The notes beneath the pieces were generated by a model that ran no database searches, was not told where the DNA came from, and saw nothing but the letters and a program-made list of their open reading frames with translations. DNA of 64,000 bases from positions 930,001 to 994,000 of the forward strand of contig JANHCV010000003.1 of NCBI GenBank assembly GCA_025594325.1, written 5' to 3'. The stretch is from Blastocladiella emersonii ATCC 22665 (Eukaryota; Blastocladiomycota; Blastocladiomycetes; Blastocladiales; Blastocladiaceae). A program made the translations under genes and the position numbers. Below, in pieces: positions 52,705 through 62,859 of this stretch; the first letter of the stretch is position 1, and the number at the start of each line of letters is the position of its first letter.

Positions 52705-53899
52705 GAAGCGCGGCACGCGCGGCTCGCGTGACGTCTCGCATCGGGCGCGACGCGTCCCGGCTGTCTCCATTTTCGAGACGCGTCCCCCGCCACCGCGCTC
52801 CACTTCCCGCGGCAATCGACGATGGTCTCCGCGAGCGAGCGAGCGAGCGCACGTGGACGTTTTCGCCACCCTTGATGAGCCGCGAGACACAGCGCGAGAC
52901 AATTTCGCGCGCGGGCACGGCGGGTCTCGCGCCGCGACTCGTTCCCGGCGTTGCTACGTTATGATCCGCGCGGAAATGTAGTTTCACGCACTGGCCTACC
53001 ACTCTGATCCAGACGCGTCGCGATGCGCGTCTTGCCGTCCCGCCCGTGCACCACCGCTACCGCCGCACGCTCGCACTCCCACGGCCTACCCTCCCCCTCC
53101 AACGTTCGCGCTCGCGCCCTTCATACTCCTTGCAACCGCAAGTACTCGACGGCACGCACGCATCGACCATGACCAGCGCCCGCGATCCGATCCGGGTCGG
53201 GCATCCTCCCGCACAACACCATGTATCAACCATCACCTCGCCTCGCTCGCTGCCCGTGTGTGTGCGCGCGCATGAAGATGAACGGTACGGGGGACTTTCA
53301 AGCTTATCTCGACGACGAATCTCCTCCTTCCTCGCTTTCCCGACCCTGAGCGTCAGCGGCGGCGAGACGAGTCGGTGGTCGACGCTCCCGTCCCTTCACC
53401 ATCACCTCCTCTCATCCTGAGCGTCCGCGGCGGCGGGCTCTCATCCCTTCACCTCCTCTCATCCTGAGCGTCGGCGGCGGCGAGACGCATTGGTTGAGGC
53501 TCGCTCTCATCTCTCTCGTTCCTTTCCCTCGGCTGTCATGAGCGTCGGTGGCCGCGACCACGACTTGCCTCATCCTCATCATGCCCTTCCTCGAACGGCC
53601 CGGTCGCAACGCCTCCCCGTACCAGCAACAACAATATGATCGTGTTGCTGACTCCCGTTTGTTATCCTCGTGCCATCCCGCCCGTAATTCTTGTGTAGAG
53701 CTCGAGCTTTCGCATCTCGTTCCTCTCCTCCTGCTCGCTCTCCTCTCGACCACGTCATGCTTGTGACCGCCGTGACGGATCGACCTACTCGCCCGGCCAT
53801 GCTCGGCTACTAGCTCGGCGACGCCACGCTCTCGCGCGCCTGATCGACGGCGTCCACGGCTCGACGCTCGTGCAGTTCGCGGCGCCCAAGTAGTTCGGG

Positions 53900-56430
53900 T
53901 TCGGCCTTCGTACGACCTGATCTCTGGGCAGCTGGCCGTTCCCATACTCACTCTTCTGCCTCGTGTAGCCGCAGCACTACCACGGCGCCATCACGACCTC
54001 ACGCGCGCGACGTATTCTCTCGGCTGTTACCGCGTCGGCGATCCAGTGACGGCTCGGCCTCGCCATCTCGTCGGGTTCAAGTACGCGCGGCGACACGCGC
54101 GGCGCCAACCACTACCACCATCACCAAGGCCGACCAAGTTCCCCTACGACACGTACACCCGCTGCTCAAGTACACGCGCGATCGAGGCGCTCCTCGCCAT
54201 CATCATGGTCATGGCCGCGCACTCGCTGCTCAAGCGCTCGCGCGCAAGGAGCTCCTCGTCATCATCATGCCCGTGGCCGCCGCAACGAAGCGACCTACGA
54301 GCTCGGCCAAGGTCGGCGCCGCCCCGCCGTGCTGTCGACGCGTCGCCGAACGCGCCATTGCGTCTTCTCGTGCCCTGATCGACGGTGTCCGGGGCTCGAC
54401 GATCGCGTGGTTTTCGGTGGTCAAGGAGCTCAACTTCAGCCATCGTACGTTCTCATCTTGGCGTAGTTGACCGATCGCGTGTTCACCCTTTCGCTTTGTG
54501 TAGCCACCGCGCGACCGTTCGTGACCATGGTCACGATTGTCGCCTCCCGCACGCGACAAGTTCTCGTCGGGCTCCACCACACGCAGCTCAAGTGCCCGCG
54601 CGCGCAAGGAGCTCCTCGCCTTCTTCATGCTCTCGCGGCCGCCGCGACAGGTCGACGTGCGAGCCTGGCCAAGCTCGGCGGCGCCCCACCGTACCGTCTA
54701 TGCATCGTCGAGTTCGCCATCGCGTCTTCTCATTCCGATCCACGGCGTCCAGGGCTCGGCGCTCGCGCAGTTCACAGTGGTCAAGGGGCTCGACTTCAGC
54801 AATCGTACGTCCCCATGTCCGCGCAGCTTGCCAATCGCGTGTTCACTCACCTCCTTTGCCTTGTGTAGCCACCGCACGACCAGAAGAACGCGCGTGCGCA
54901 ACGTTCTGATCCGCGTCGATCCCGCAGCTGCTCGTCTTCTCCCTCTCCTTCTCGTCGGGCTCCAGCCCGCGCGTGCACCACGCGGCGCCATCCATCACCA
55001 TCACCGTCACCAAGGCCGACCGAGTCCTCGGCCGCCTGACGCGCAACTGCGTCTCACCTACTCGCGCCCGACGAGCTCCTCATCTTCATGGCCTCGTGGC
55101 CACCGTGGTGGGTCGATCCACTCGCGCGACCATGCACGGCGACGTCGCGCCGTGCCATCGACGCAGCAGCTGGGTCGCCACCACACTCTTGAACCTCATC
55201 GGCGGTAGACGCGGCTCAACGCTTTCGGCGCTCGGCGCTCGGCGGTGATTGTCAAGGACTTTCTCGGCATTTGTACGTTCCGTCGTCGTCGCGGTCGACT
55301 GATCGCATGCTCACATCGCTGCTTCGTGTAGTCGTCGCGCCACCACGACACCATCATCAAGGCCTCGAGTGCGCGCGCGCAACTTCTTCTCGTCCGCGCC
55401 CGCACTGATCAAGCGGCGGCGGCGGTTTCTCCTCATCATCGAGTCGGGATCGAGGACCAGCTCGACGTTGCGCTCCCGTGCACCTGATCGACGGCAGCCA
55501 CAGCTCGAGACTCGCGCGGTTCACGTAACCAAGGGGGTAACGCTCCAGCGTTCGTATGTCCTGATCCGAGCGTGGTTGCCGATCGCGTGTTCACCCGTTT
55601 GCCTCGTGTAGCCATCACAGAACGGGTGGAACCACATCACGATCGTCACCTCGCGCGCGCGACATGACCTCGTCGGTGTCCAGATTGACTCAGCGGCGGT
55701 TCGGCAGCTTCAACACCTCGTCGGGCTCTGGCGCACGTCGCCGACGCGGCGCACATGGTCGCCGACCATTCTCGCGCCAGCTGGGCATACATTCTCGGTA
55801 CTTTGCAACGTGTGCTCCTGCAAACGAAACCTCGTAGCTGACTCGTGCATCGTGTAGTCGCCGTGACGCATCAACCCCAAGTCTGGCCGAGCTCGGCAAC
55901 GCCAGGCCATCAACATGGCGTGGTGCTGCAACATCAACGCGGCGGCCGAGTCGAGTCGCCTTCACGCTCTCGCGCGCCTGATCGGCGGCAGCAGCCGCGA
56001 CTCGGGTTCTATTGGCGGTCCATGGTGATCATCGAGGGTTTTCTCAGCACTCGTACGTTCTGCTGTCGCTGCGGTCGATCAATCGCGTGTTCACACTGCC
56101 GTTTCGCGTAGGTGCCACACGACCAGGGCCACGACATCGTCATCGTGACCACGCGTGCGCGCAAGCTGTTCTCGTCCACGTCGATTCCGTGGCCGACTCG
56201 GCTTCAACATCTCGTCGGGCTCTCCAACACGGGCATGTCGCCGTGCGACGTCAGTCACGACGGCCGACCGAGTCCTCAACAAGCGCTCGTACACGCTGCT
56301 CAAGGAGGTCGTGTCGCAGCTCGATGCTCTCGGCGGTCCACAGTGATCATCAAGGGTTTGTCAGCGCTCGTACGCCCTGCTCGCGCTACGGTCGACCAAT
56401 CGCGTGCTCACGCCGCCGCTTCGTGTAGCT
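53900..56430 (+). pseudogene. Degenerate tandem exon-intron array (right copy)
   Basis: Intron-like cassettes at about 53910-53968, 54445-54503, 54805-54868, 55273-55331, 55554-55611, 55797-55857, 56055-56110 and 56370-56428, all on the plus strand. The intervening segments are related but frameshifted to each other. Identical to the left copy. Confidence 0.5.
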
Positions 56431-58110
56431 ACGACAGCCTCGACATCTCGTCGGGCTCTGGTACACGCTGCCGACTCGAGAGATCAACCACCACCAGCGC
56501 CGCGGCCGATCAGGTCCTCAACGGTGCCGCGTGTGCTCGTGCGGCTCAAGTACCCGCGCTCGAGGTGGGCCGTCGGGTACCTCAACTCGTCGACTACTTT
56601 GGGACTCGGTACGACCCATCCCCAACCCGCATCCCGAGTGCTACTCGCTGACTCTTGTTTGTTCACCTCTCAAACACACAGACCAGCGTCGCCTTCTCGC
56701 TGCTACTACACCCAAGAACATTCACCCCGCGCTCGCTCCGCGTCTCGACCATGGCCATCTACAACATCGACACGCTGCTCCTCTCGTCCAACATTGCCGG
56801 TCTGGTACACGTCGACCCACTCTCGCACTTCACTCGCGCGTGCTGATCGCCGCCCCCGTACAGCTCCTGCATCGCAATCCACCCCTTCCTCCTCCATCTC
56901 CTTTGTGTTTCCCTCGCATCCCGTCCGGGAAGCCAACCCATTGTATCAGCCTACCTGCGGCGTGCAAAACGGGTACATCCGAGGTGTGCCGCTCTCGCAG
57001 TCGGCTGCTGCCCCCTCACCTCTTGCGCGCATCCATCGTCCAAATCTGGTCGCTTACCCAATCGCTCCCTTGTCCGCTGTCTCTCCGACTCGACATCGTC
57101 TCCTGGATCGCGCCGCGAAGAGTCCTCGACGCATGTGCCGCATCACCCGTCCCGCGCAGTGACCTCGCCAAGCGAGTAGCCGGACCGCTGGTGCGTCACC
57201 GCTGCGAGTATGGGACTCTCTCTGCTGGTCGACTAGGGTCGGTGTCAACCTCGAGGGAGCAGGCTGGATGGAGCTGGGTTGTGGGTGGTTTCGCCGCGCT
57301 TGGGGGTGAGTGGGGCAGCGACCTTGGGTGCATCCCAAGTAGTGCGTCGTGGCGGCGGTGTCGCAGTTCCCATTAATCGGGACCCGTTCCTCGTTCTGAC
57401 CTCATCCACCTCAACTTGACCCTCTCGCGGCGCAGCGTGGGACGCGCGCGACAGTCGGCGAGCCGGTCCTTGGCCGTCCCGAGCGAGGCGACGGCGGGGG
57501 CGGGCTCAAGCGGGCGCGACGACGCGTGCTACCGAGCCGCACCGTCAGTTGGCCGCGATCTGTGCGATTAAACTACATCTCGTTTGTTGTCTCTATCACT
57601 CCTGTCTCGTGCCTCGACCGTGCAAGAACACGGAGAAGTGGAGACGCGTCGAACAAACACGTGAGCGGAGCGAGACAGCGCTGATCGCTTGGTCTCGCCT
57701 TCGCGAACGCCGCCACCGCTCCCTTGCGCCCTTGCTCGCCCACTACAATGAAGCGATGCACTCCATGCAATGGAATCGAATGGATCATCGCCGTGGACTG
57801 CGCCACTGTCCTGAGGGCAACGCCGACCGAGTTGAAACGGCGTTGGCCGGCTCACCCTCGGCTGTTCGCGGCGGGTCGAGGCTACGGGAACTTGTGAACT
57901 TGGGCGAGCAGTGAGCCGCTGCGCATCCGCAGCGAGCCCACACGAGAGAGGTGAAGCTGCCGACCGCGAACCGCTGCGCGCCTTGCGGTGAGCGGTCGAG
58001 GTCTGCGGGGCGCCGCTGCTGCTGAAACGCGACGGCCGCGGCGACCATTTTTAGCCACGCGTCACCACTTCTACTTGCTCTTGAGTCGCAGTCGTCGGTG
58101 AGCGAGAGAG

Positions 58111-58116
58111 TATAAG
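58111..58116 (+). promoter_or_regulatory. TATA box of Q/S-rich gene (right copy)
   Basis: TATAAG, 100 bases before the ATG at 58216; identical context to the left arm, so the copied gene retains its promoter. Confidence 0.6.
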
Positions 58117-58215
58117 ACCATGGCGCGCCCCGGCCTCTCTTCCAGCTGATCAGCACACTCGGCAATCCCAACCTCCACCACCACACCGCCTCCCACTCCC
58201 TCAACCACCGCCAAG

Positions 58216-59019
58216 ATGACCTTCTGCGCTCCCATCCACGTCCCCGCCGTCCAGACCCAGTCGCAGTCGCAGTCGCAGATGCAGTTTGGCGGCCACGGCG
58301 CTCAGTCGCAGTCCCAGTCGCAGACCCAGTTCGGCGGTAACGGCGCCCAGCAGCAGTCGCAGTCGCAGACCCAGTTTGGCGGTGACGCCGTGCAGTCGCA
58401 GTCCCAGTCGCAGTCGCAGTTCCAGGGCCACCACTCGGTCGACCAGGCCCAGTTCCAGTCGCAGACGCAGACCCAGTTCGGCCACGGCTCGGGTGCCCAG
58501 CAGCAGTCGCAGTCGCAGTCGCAGACTCAGTGGGGCGGCGACGCTGCTCAGTCGCAGTCCCAGTCGCAGTTCCAGGGCAACTGGGGCCACCACGGCGACG
58601 CCGCGCAGCAGCAGTCGCAGTCCCAGTTCCAGGGCAACTGGGGTAACCACCACTCGGTCGACCAGGCCCAGTCGCAGTCGCAGACCCAGTTTGGCGGCAA
58701 CGGCGCCCAGCAGCAGTCCCAGTCGCAGACCCAGTGGGGCAACGGCCACGGCGACGCCGCGCAGCACCAGTCGCAGTCGCAGTCGCAGGGCCAGTGGTCC
58801 AACGGCCACGGCGACGCGTTCCAGTCGCAGTCGCAGACCCAGTTCCAGGGCCACCACTCGGCCGACGGCTTTGTCGGCGGCAACCCGGCCACCTGGGGCC
58901 CCTCGGGCGACTGCAGCACCGGCAGTGGCAGCAGCGACTTCCACATCATGCCCATCAACAACAACACCAGCAACGACTGCGACGTGACGATCCTGCCCAT
59001 CAACCACGGCTGCTGCTAA
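58216..59019 (+). CDS. Gln/Ser-rich prion-like repeat protein (right copy)
   Basis: Identical 267-residue product to the left copy at 44830-45633, with the same QSQSQ runs ended by QFGG or QWGG modules and the four-cysteine tail. The complete promoter region and leader are included in the duplicated arm, so this copy should be expressed unless silenced. Confidence 0.8.
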   Translation: MTFCAPIHVPAVQTQSQSQSQMQFGGHGAQSQSQSQTQFGGNGAQQQSQSQTQFGGDAVQSQSQSQSQFQGHHSVDQAQFQSQTQTQFGHGSGAQQQSQSQSQTQWGGDAAQSQSQSQFQGNWGHHGDAAQQQSQSQFQGNWGNHHSVDQAQSQSQTQFGGNGAQQQSQSQTQWGNGHGDAAQHQSQSQSQGQWSNGHGDAFQSQSQTQFQGHHSADGFVGGNPATWGPSGDCSTGSGSSDFHIMPINNNTSNDCDVTILPINHGCC

Positions 59020-59796
59020 GCTAGGGGTGCCGTGCCGCCCATGTCGCACTCGCACTCGCTCGTTCGCTCGCCTGCGCTACAACTAGATGTCGCCGCGTTT
59101 TTGTATAAACTTGTCTATAGTCTACCTAAACTCCACCGTTGCTCTCTTGATCTACAATTCTGCTACCTCTCGCTTGAGAACTCCTCTCCCATGATTGAAC
59201 GGCGAGCTAGTTTGAAGTCGTATGCGCACTGTGTCTGCTGCCCCCGCACCCAGCGGCAGCTCCCCGGTTCCGGCAACTCTAGCAGTTGCGCTAGATGAAT
59301 AGAGCAGACTCCATGGACGATAGTTTGTTCGAACTTTCAGGCCCACTTGGTCTATGTTCGCGTCGCGATCATGGGCGGCGCCCGTGGCCGCGAGTGGCTC
59401 TTCAACATGACTGCGCCGCCCTCGAGCTGCCATGCCTCGTTGGTGTCCCCGTGTCCCGATGCGCAGCTGGACCCGCGCGTGCTATCGCAAGAGCCCGGCT
59501 CGCGGCAAGGACTTGAAACGCGACGCGTTCGCGCCAGCCCGCGATGGTGGCTTTGCTGACCGCTGCTGCGCCACCCAGCACGGATCACATGAGCTCCTCC
59601 AGGAAGTGCATGTATTCATCTTTGAATCCTCGACCAATGAGCGCGTCGATGCGCGAAAAGTCGGGAGGTCGCATGCAGAGGCGGATCGTCCCATAAAACG
59701 CGGCCAGCCGACCCCCTCCAGCTCTCGCTCTTCACTTTCCAACAGGACTTTCCGAGGAGGTATTGTTTCCCCCACAAGACCACCTTGTCGCACACC

Positions 59797-60843
59797 ATGT
59801 CTTCCCAGCTTGCCCTCGCTCCCTCAACCTCGACCTCGACCTCGTCGTCGCCCAATATTGCCGTGTCCTCGGTCCAGCTGTCGTCGTTCCGCGTCGTGGT
59901 CGCTCCCACGACCGGTACCAGCCGCAACGCGCCCGAGAACACCAAGCACAGCGACAACGACGAGTGCGTCGTCGACTCGACGCCGACCTCCTCGGTCGGC
60001 ACTCTCAAGTCGCAGTTCGAGCAGTTTGCGTCTCCGCTCGGCTCGCCCGCGACTCGTTCGCCCTGCTCGCGGTCTTCGGACAAGCTTCACCTCGTCCATC
60101 ACGACGGCGTTCAGCAGCGCGGCGACGGTACCATCAAGTCGGTCGCCGCGTTTGGTGGTGTAGCGACAACGGCGGAGCTCGAGGCGGCGCTCGCTACGGT
60201 GCATGTATCGGCCCTGCGCGCCACCTTCGAGCCCGCCCCCGTCGCTATCGCTGTTGCTACTACGGCCGAGTCCAAGTCGGCCGCGTCGGTTGCCTCGGCT
60301 TTCAAGGTCATCGAGAGCAACGACCAGGCCGCCGCGATCCAGGTTCCCGCGTCGGGTACCGTCTCCGAGGTTCCCGTGTCCGCCAACACCACCACCACCA
60401 TTCCGACCGAGAAGAAGCGCAGCGCCGCTGGCAAAGTGCTGCGCTGGGTCCGCCGCCATGCCGGCCACCGTGGCAGTGCGTCGCCAACCGCGGCGAACCC
60501 CGAGGTCAAGGTGGAGGTGGCAGCGGCGGTCGTTCAGCTCCCCGAGTCGGCCAACAACAACGGTCCAAACCTCGCTCCTGTGTCAGAGGAGTTTGGTTCG
60601 GACCAGACGCTGGCCAACAACAGCTTTGACGAGTCTGCGGCTCCCTCGCGGTGGTCGTCGTTCAAGACTCGCATCGGCAGCCTCCTGGACGGTGCATCCA
60701 GTACCGTCAAGGTGTCTTCCGTGTCGTCGTACGAGTCCAAGTCCAAGTCGCGCCCGATCAAGCACGGCGTCAAGGTCCTCCCGAGCGCCGTCTCCTCGGT
60801 GGCGCCCGTCGTCGTGCTGCGGTCCGCGGCCATCGTTTCTTGA
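59797..60843 (+). CDS. Hypothetical Ser/Ala-rich protein with basic patch (right copy)
   Basis: Identical 348-residue product to the left copy at 43006-44052, intact with its upstream region. Same features: disordered Ser/Thr/Ala sequence and the basic helix KKRSAAGKVLRWVRRHAGHR. Confidence 0.65.
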   Translation: MSSQLALAPSTSTSTSSSPNIAVSSVQLSSFRVVVAPTTGTSRNAPENTKHSDNDECVVDSTPTSSVGTLKSQFEQFASPLGSPATRSPCSRSSDKLHLVHHDGVQQRGDGTIKSVAAFGGVATTAELEAALATVHVSALRATFEPAPVAIAVATTAESKSAASVASAFKVIESNDQAAAIQVPASGTVSEVPVSANTTTTIPTEKKRSAAGKVLRWVRRHAGHRGSASPTAANPEVKVEVAAAVVQLPESANNNGPNLAPVSEEFGSDQTLANNSFDESAAPSRWSSFKTRIGSLLDGASSTVKVSSVSSYESKSKSRPIKHGVKVLPSAVSSVAPVVVLRSAAIVS

Positions 60844-61394
60844 GCTCTTACTTTGTTTTCAGTTCGTGATACCTACCATTGTAACCAAAATCTCAACCAC
60901 GCGTGTAATTTGATCTCCTTCTGTGTTCATACCTTCCTCCTTTGCGACGCGCGATAGCCAAGGGAAAGGCATACAGCGGTCGTTCACGCGTCGTTCAGTC
61001 AGTTGACGGCTGCGCCACCCTCCGAGTCTAAGCCACCGCCACTCGGCCGCGTCCGCCGCACCCGCCTTGTTCCAGATCAACGAATGACTCGCACGGCGCG
61101 AGGGAACTTCTCGTTCCCGCCCGTGCACGTCGAGCGCGTCGCGCGCGGCCACGACACCTTGACATTCAGTCGAGACGGGCGAGCGGTTTTTGGTTCAGAA
61201 CAAACACGTTTTTCGATTCTCACACGACGACGGCGGCGTGACAAACTCCTCGCCCTCAACTCTGGGCGCGCGCGTACGGGATGGGAGGGAGGTAGAATGA
61301 TATGGTACGGGGTGATGGGTGAGGAAACGAGCGGCCCTGCGACACGACACGACACGGCGACCAACGACGACCGACGACGACCGACGCGCCGCAC

Positions 61395-61716
61395 TTAGAC
61401 GCGGCCGGCGATGGGCACGGGCAGGCCCTCGCGGCCAACGACCACGGCCTCGGCCTTCTCCATGAGGTCGGCCGTCGTGGCGAGCGCGTTCTTGGCGAGA
61501 CCGACGCTGCCCCCGACGATGCCCGAGTCGCCCGTGACCGACTGCGCCGTGCTGAGCGTGATGGACGAGGCGCGCAGGCCGTAGAAGGCGGCCGTGAACA
61601 GGCCGACGGCGATCAGGGCGCCCCAGAACGAGAAGAACAGGATCGGCCCGAGGAACAGCATGCCGAACCCGAGGATCCCGCCCTCGACCACGAGCACGCC
61701 GACCGTCGCGATCGTC
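61395..61716 (-). pseudogene. 5'-truncated copy of promethin-like gene
   Basis: Carries only the last 107 codons of the promethin-like gene (from TIATVGVLVVEGG to the stop), lacking exon 1, the intron and the first membrane helices. The reading frame happens to continue without a stop into the unrelated sequence beyond the junction, forming a longer chimeric frame up to 62177. Confidence 0.9.
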
Positions 61717-62735
61717 TCGGCGCGAACGGCAGGCGGCTTGTGTTGAACCAACTTGATCGGATAGCAAGCGAGAGCGTGCAGGAGAGCCTCCTTCATGTGT
61801 GGCAACCGAAGCGAGTCGAGCGGCCCTGACTCAAGGAGCTGGTCGCCAAGTATCGGTGCGAACGCGAACATCCAATCGAGCATGCGCGAGACGCTGGTGA
61901 CCGCCACGACCCCCCTCGGGAAGTGTTCACCGAGGTAGCGGGAGAGTTCGATTTCCTCCGAAAGCATGTGGAACAACAGCTGCACGTCGATCGCCAGTTC
62001 AAGGTCGCTGATCGCCTCTAGGACGCCAGGGTTCCAAGCGAGGAGTGGGAGAACCGCGAGATAGTCAAGCAAGGACATTGGTCGGACAGCTTGACAAGCG
62101 GGCTCGCCCAGTACCACGAGTGAGCGCCGCCAGAATACCGGGACAGATACAGCGCGTGGGAGACCGAGTGCCAGCATGCACGCTTCACGTCAAGCAACTC
62201 GGGCGCTCGTTCGAACGTGTCTTCGAGCAGCTTGCGGGCCGCCGTCGCGTCTCCGCTCGCGATGACGGCAAGAATCAGCTGGAGCTGCGAGAAGCCGGGT
62301 GATTTGAAACACGACGTGAGCTGCGGTGCGAGGTGCGGGCGGTGGCCAACCAGCTTGTTCTTGCGCTCGGGAGGATCGATGAGCGCAGTGCAGCGCTTCG
62401 GATCCGATTTCGCAGCTTCTCGAGCGGGCTGTAAGAGCTGAAGAAAGGTGTCCGACGTTACATAGAAGAGGCCGCGGCTGCGATAGCCCGGTTTGCCTGG
62501 TGCGACGCACTGCAAGTAGCCGATGAGGTCGGTCAGAGGAAGCTTTCCCGACGCGATGTCTACCTTGTCAAGGACGTGGTCCCGCGAGCTGCACCACGGC
62601 GGCGAGCAGCTCGAACGGGACGTCACCCAGTCGAAAGTCGCCGTTACCGACTCCGCTGTCGGGAGCCTTGCCCGGATCGGCCGCTGGGACATAGTGCGCA
62701 GAGTCATGTTTCATTGAAGTTGACGCATGCTCCAT
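61717..62735 (-). pseudogene. Frameshifted remnant of an unidentified helical protein
   Basis: Three minus-strand frames follow each other: MEHASTSMKHDS...FRLGDVPFELLAAVVQLAGP from the ATG at 62735; then HVLDKVDIASGKLPLTDLIG...LLQPAREAAKSD...LEDTFERAPELLD; then SLLDYLAVLPLLAWNPGVLE...ELAIDVQLLFHMLSEEIELS. The joins near 62580 and 62110 need one- or two-base shifts and no local-style intron fits. The first part resembles an F-box-like start (VPFELLAAVVQL) only loosely. The third part runs directly into the duplicated promethin segment. The whole is probably a decayed gene interrupted by the rearrangement. Confidence 0.35.
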
Positions 62736-62859
62736 GGTGACGAGGTGGCAGGAAGCGCTTACGGCGACGAAAGCGCACTTAAGGAAACTCCACGCCACCG
62801 CGCCAACGCGATGATTTCTTCACGTGTTGACCGTATACATGTATTTCGACCACCCCATC

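Larger units (their letters stand above)
52705..61716 (-). repeat. Right arm of 9-kb inverted repeat
   Basis: Reverse complement of 42133-51144 with one noticed substitution. Its outer edge (61716) truncates the promethin-like gene within exon 2. The sequence beyond is unrelated to the promethin gene's 5' part, so this arm is the derived copy or one side of a rearrangement. Confidence 0.97.
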
